In this document: positions 6,093-7,471 of the stretch, in pieces
Layout: each line of letters starts with the position of its first letter
Position numbering within the stretch: the stretch's first letter is position 1
Assembly (NCBI GenBank): GCA_902773035.1
Contig: CACYDB010000212.1
Span: 1 to 7,471, forward strand
Direction: 5' to 3'
DNA length: 7,471 nucleotides
From: an uncultured Ruminococcus sp.
GTDB taxonomy: Bacteria; Bacillota; Clostridia; Oscillospirales; Acutalibacteraceae
Program-made: the position numbers and the translations under genes
Notes under the pieces: model-generated
Database searches by the model: none
What the model saw: the letters and a program-made list of their open reading frames with translations, nothing else
What the model was told of the DNA's origin: nothing

Positions 6093-6122
6093 GGTAAAAG
6101 ATAAAATAAGGAGGTCATAAAT

Positions 6123-6671
6123 ATGAGCGAAAAGAAAAACATTTACGCGGGAACGCAGACTGAGAAAAATCTCGAGGCTGCCTTCGCGGGCGAGTCGCAG
6201 GCTCGCAACAAGTATACCTACTTTGCTTCCGTAGCGAAGAAGGAGGGCTATCAGCAGATTGCGGCGCTTTTCCAGAAAACCGCCGACAATGAAAAGGAGC
6301 ACGCTAAAATCTGGTTTAAGGAGCTCGCGGGACTCGGCACTACTACCGAGAACCTTAACTCCGCCGCCGACGGCGAGAACTACGAGTGGACGGATATGTA
6401 CGCCGAGTTCGCCAAAACCGCTGAGGAGGAGGGCTTCCCCGAGCTTGCCGAGAAGTTCCGTATGGTAGGCGAGGTCGAAAAGCACCACGAGGAACGCTAC
6501 AGAGCTCTGCTTAAAAATATCGAGACCGCTCAGGTGTTTGAGAAGAGCGAGGTCAAGGTTTGGGAATGCCGCAACTGCGGTCATATCGTAGTCGGTACAA
6601 AGGCTCCCGAGGTTTGTCCCGTATGCGCTCATCCTCAGAGCTTCTTTGAGATTCACGCGGAGAATTATTAA
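6123..6671 (+). CDS. rbr: Rubrerythrin
   Basis: A cytoplasmic non-haem diiron peroxidase that reduces hydrogen peroxide to water with electrons from NAD(P)H via rubredoxin-type carriers; a main oxygen-stress enzyme of anaerobes. The 182 residues form a four-helix ferritin-like domain (about 10-135) and a C-terminal rubredoxin-like domain (about 145-178). Candidate iron ligands are E24, E57 and H60 (first E-x2-H), a Glu around E95-E102, and E119 and H122 (second E-x2-H). The rubredoxin Fe(Cys)4 site is C149-x2-C152 and C165-x2-C168. The start at ATG 6123 is fixed by AAGGAGGT (6108-6115) at a 7-base spacing. The gene has its own extended -10 promoter. No clear terminator separates it from the endolysin gene upstream, so some read-through from the lysis cassette is possible. 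A short-tailed hairpin follows. Confidence 0.98.
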   Translation: MSEKKNIYAGTQTEKNLEAAFAGESQARNKYTYFASVAKKEGYQQIAALFQKTADNEKEHAKIWFKELAGLGTTTENLNSAADGENYEWTDMYAEFAKTAEEEGFPELAEKFRMVGEVEKHHEERYRALLKNIETAQVFEKSEVKVWECRNCGHIVVGTKAPEVCPVCAHPQSFFEIHAENY

Positions 6672-6677
6672 TACAAG

Positions 6678-6708
6678 GGCAACCATCTTTTGATGGTTGC
6701 CTGTGTTT
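6678..6708 (+). terminator. Hairpin after rubrerythrin, weak or partial terminator
   Basis: A perfect 10-bp stem pairs GGCAACCATC (6678-6687) with GATGGTTGCC (6692-6701) around a TTTT loop. The tail TGTGTTTT is only moderately T-rich. The next gene starts 21 bases after the stem without a visible promoter of its own, so partial read-through is likely. Confidence 0.7.
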
Positions 6709-6722
6709 TGAAGGAAGATACC

Positions 6723-7471
6723 ATGGAACCAACATACCTGCAAAGGCTTGAACGCAGTATCACAAAAAAATACCGCAAGCAAATCTGGGCTAAGTTTATC
6801 TCCGCGATAAAGGAGTATGAGCTTATCAGCGAGGGAGATAAAATCGCCGCCTGTATCTCGGGCGGCAAGGACAGTATGCTTCTGGCAAAGCTCCTGCAGC
6901 TTTTACAGAGGTACTCGGATTTTCCCTTTGAGCTTGAGTATCTCGTTATGGACCCGGGCTACAGTCCGCAGAATCGCGCTAAGATCGAACATAACGCGAG
7001 GCTTCTTGAAATCCCGATAACAGTTTTTGAGACGGATATTTTTGAGATCGCCGACAAAGCGGAAAAATATCCCTGCTATCTCTGCGCGCGGATGAGACGC
7101 GGTCATCTTTACAAAAAGGCGAAGGAGCTGGGCTGTAACAAAATCGCGCTTGGACACCATTTTTCCGACGTGATAGAGACGACGGTTATGTCGATGTTCT
7201 ACGGGGCTCAGCTTCAGGGTATGATTCCCAAGCTCCACAGCAAAAACTACGAGGGAATGGAGCTTATACGTCCGCTCTACAAGGTTCACGAGGACAGCAT
7301 TATCGCGTGGAAGAATTACAACGATCTTGACTTTTTGCAGTGCGCCTGCCGATTTACCGAGAACTGCTCCGAGAGCGGCGACGGTATCGGCGACAGCAAG
7401 CGGCTGGAGGTCAAAAACCTTATTAAAGAGCTCAAACGCGATAATCCGAATATTGAGAAGAGCATTTTCAA
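6723..7471 (+). CDS. TtcA-family PP-loop ATPase (tRNA 2-thiocytidine synthetase-like), 5' part
   Basis: The frame opens at ATG 6723 after AAGGAAG (6711-6717) and runs past the window end; 249 full codons are visible. The PP-loop ATP-pyrophosphatase motif SGGKDS is at residues 46-51, within KIAACISGGKDSMLLAKL. The pair C118-x2-C121 (YPCYLCARMRRG) and GHHFSDVIETT are as in TtcA. TtcA proteins bind a [4Fe-4S] cluster through this Cys pair plus one later Cys, and put sulfur on cytidine 32 of tRNA. A later cluster, C207-x-C209 followed by C216, offers candidates for the third ligand. Firmicutes members often form a group apart from enterobacterial TtcA, so the exact substrate is uncertain and no symbol is given. 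The gene lies 51 bases after rbr beyond a weak terminator, so it may be partly co-transcribed with that oxidative-defence gene. Confidence 0.9.
   Translation, partial: MEPTYLQRLERSITKKYRKQIWAKFISAIKEYELISEGDKIAACISGGKDSMLLAKLLQLLQRYSDFPFELEYLVMDPGYSPQNRAKIEHNARLLEIPITVFETDIFEIADKAEKYPCYLCARMRRGHLYKKAKELGCNKIALGHHFSDVIETTVMSMFYGAQLQGMIPKLHSKNYEGMELIRPLYKVHEDSIIAWKNYNDLDFLQCACRFTENCSESGDGIGDSKRLEVKNLIKELKRDNPNIEKSIF

Noticed and set aside
6086..6100. Candidate PerR box (TTATAAT half-site) at the rubrerythrin promoter.
   Set aside because: Only 10 of the 15 positions fit, almost all in the half that is the -10 box itself. The uvrA and GntR-gene promoters fit about as well, so the match is not specific.
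5949..6782. A 277-codon open frame on the minus strand opposite the endolysin end, rbr and the start of the TtcA-family gene.
   Set aside because: It starts with TTG, has no ribosome site, lies opposite strongly recognised genes and resembles no family I know. It reflects codon bias of the real genes.
1..7471. CRISPR array, tRNA, rRNA, insertion sequence or riboswitch.
   Set aside because: No regularly spaced repeats, tRNA-like cloverleaf, transposase frame or recognised riboswitch core was seen. The gaps are short and explained by promoters and terminators.

Overview
The window looks like a chromosomal segment of a Gram-positive anaerobe of class Clostridia. A Ruminococcus-type (Oscillospiraceae) origin is my best guess from protein similarity remembered by eye, not from a search. 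Supporting signs are a GatCAB-type amidotransferase subunit, strong AAGGAGG ribosome sites, sigma-A promoters with TATAAT -10 boxes, rubrerythrin as an anaerobe's peroxide defence, and r1t-type holin and CHAP-endolysin families familiar from clostridial phages. All recognised genes lie on the + strand and intergenic gaps are short (at most about 150 bases).

Layout: (1) 1-1203 is the 3' part of gatB, closed by an intrinsic terminator. (2) 1316-4141 is a complete uvrA with its own promoter and terminator. (3) 4296-4679 is a small YtrA-type GntR regulator with a perfect consensus promoter and a 14-bp terminator hairpin. (4) 4787-6036 is a compact operon: a 13-codon leader ORF, an XhlA-like membrane/coiled-coil protein, an r1t-type holin and a CHAP-domain endolysin, that is, a complete phage-style lysis module with no other phage genes in the window. 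(5) 6123-6671 is rubrerythrin with its own extended -10 promoter. (6) 6723 to the window end is the 5' part of a TtcA-family PP-loop ATPase gene.

The housekeeping genes appear to be independent units: translation fidelity (gatB), nucleotide excision repair (uvrA), peroxide reduction (rbr) and tRNA thiolation or a related reaction (TtcA family). The unexpected part is the lysis cassette between them. Its genes overlap or nearly touch and follow the order of a phage lysis module. Their base and codon composition resembles that of the flanking genes, which suggests long residence. No convincing promoter lies between the strong terminator after the GntR gene and the cassette, so it may be silent, expressed by read-through or antitermination, or driven by a sigma factor whose site I cannot recognise. 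The cassette and the adjacent orphan regulator are the best candidates for an undescribed system, for example regulated autolysis or release of cell contents. A decayed prophage remnant remains the main alternative.
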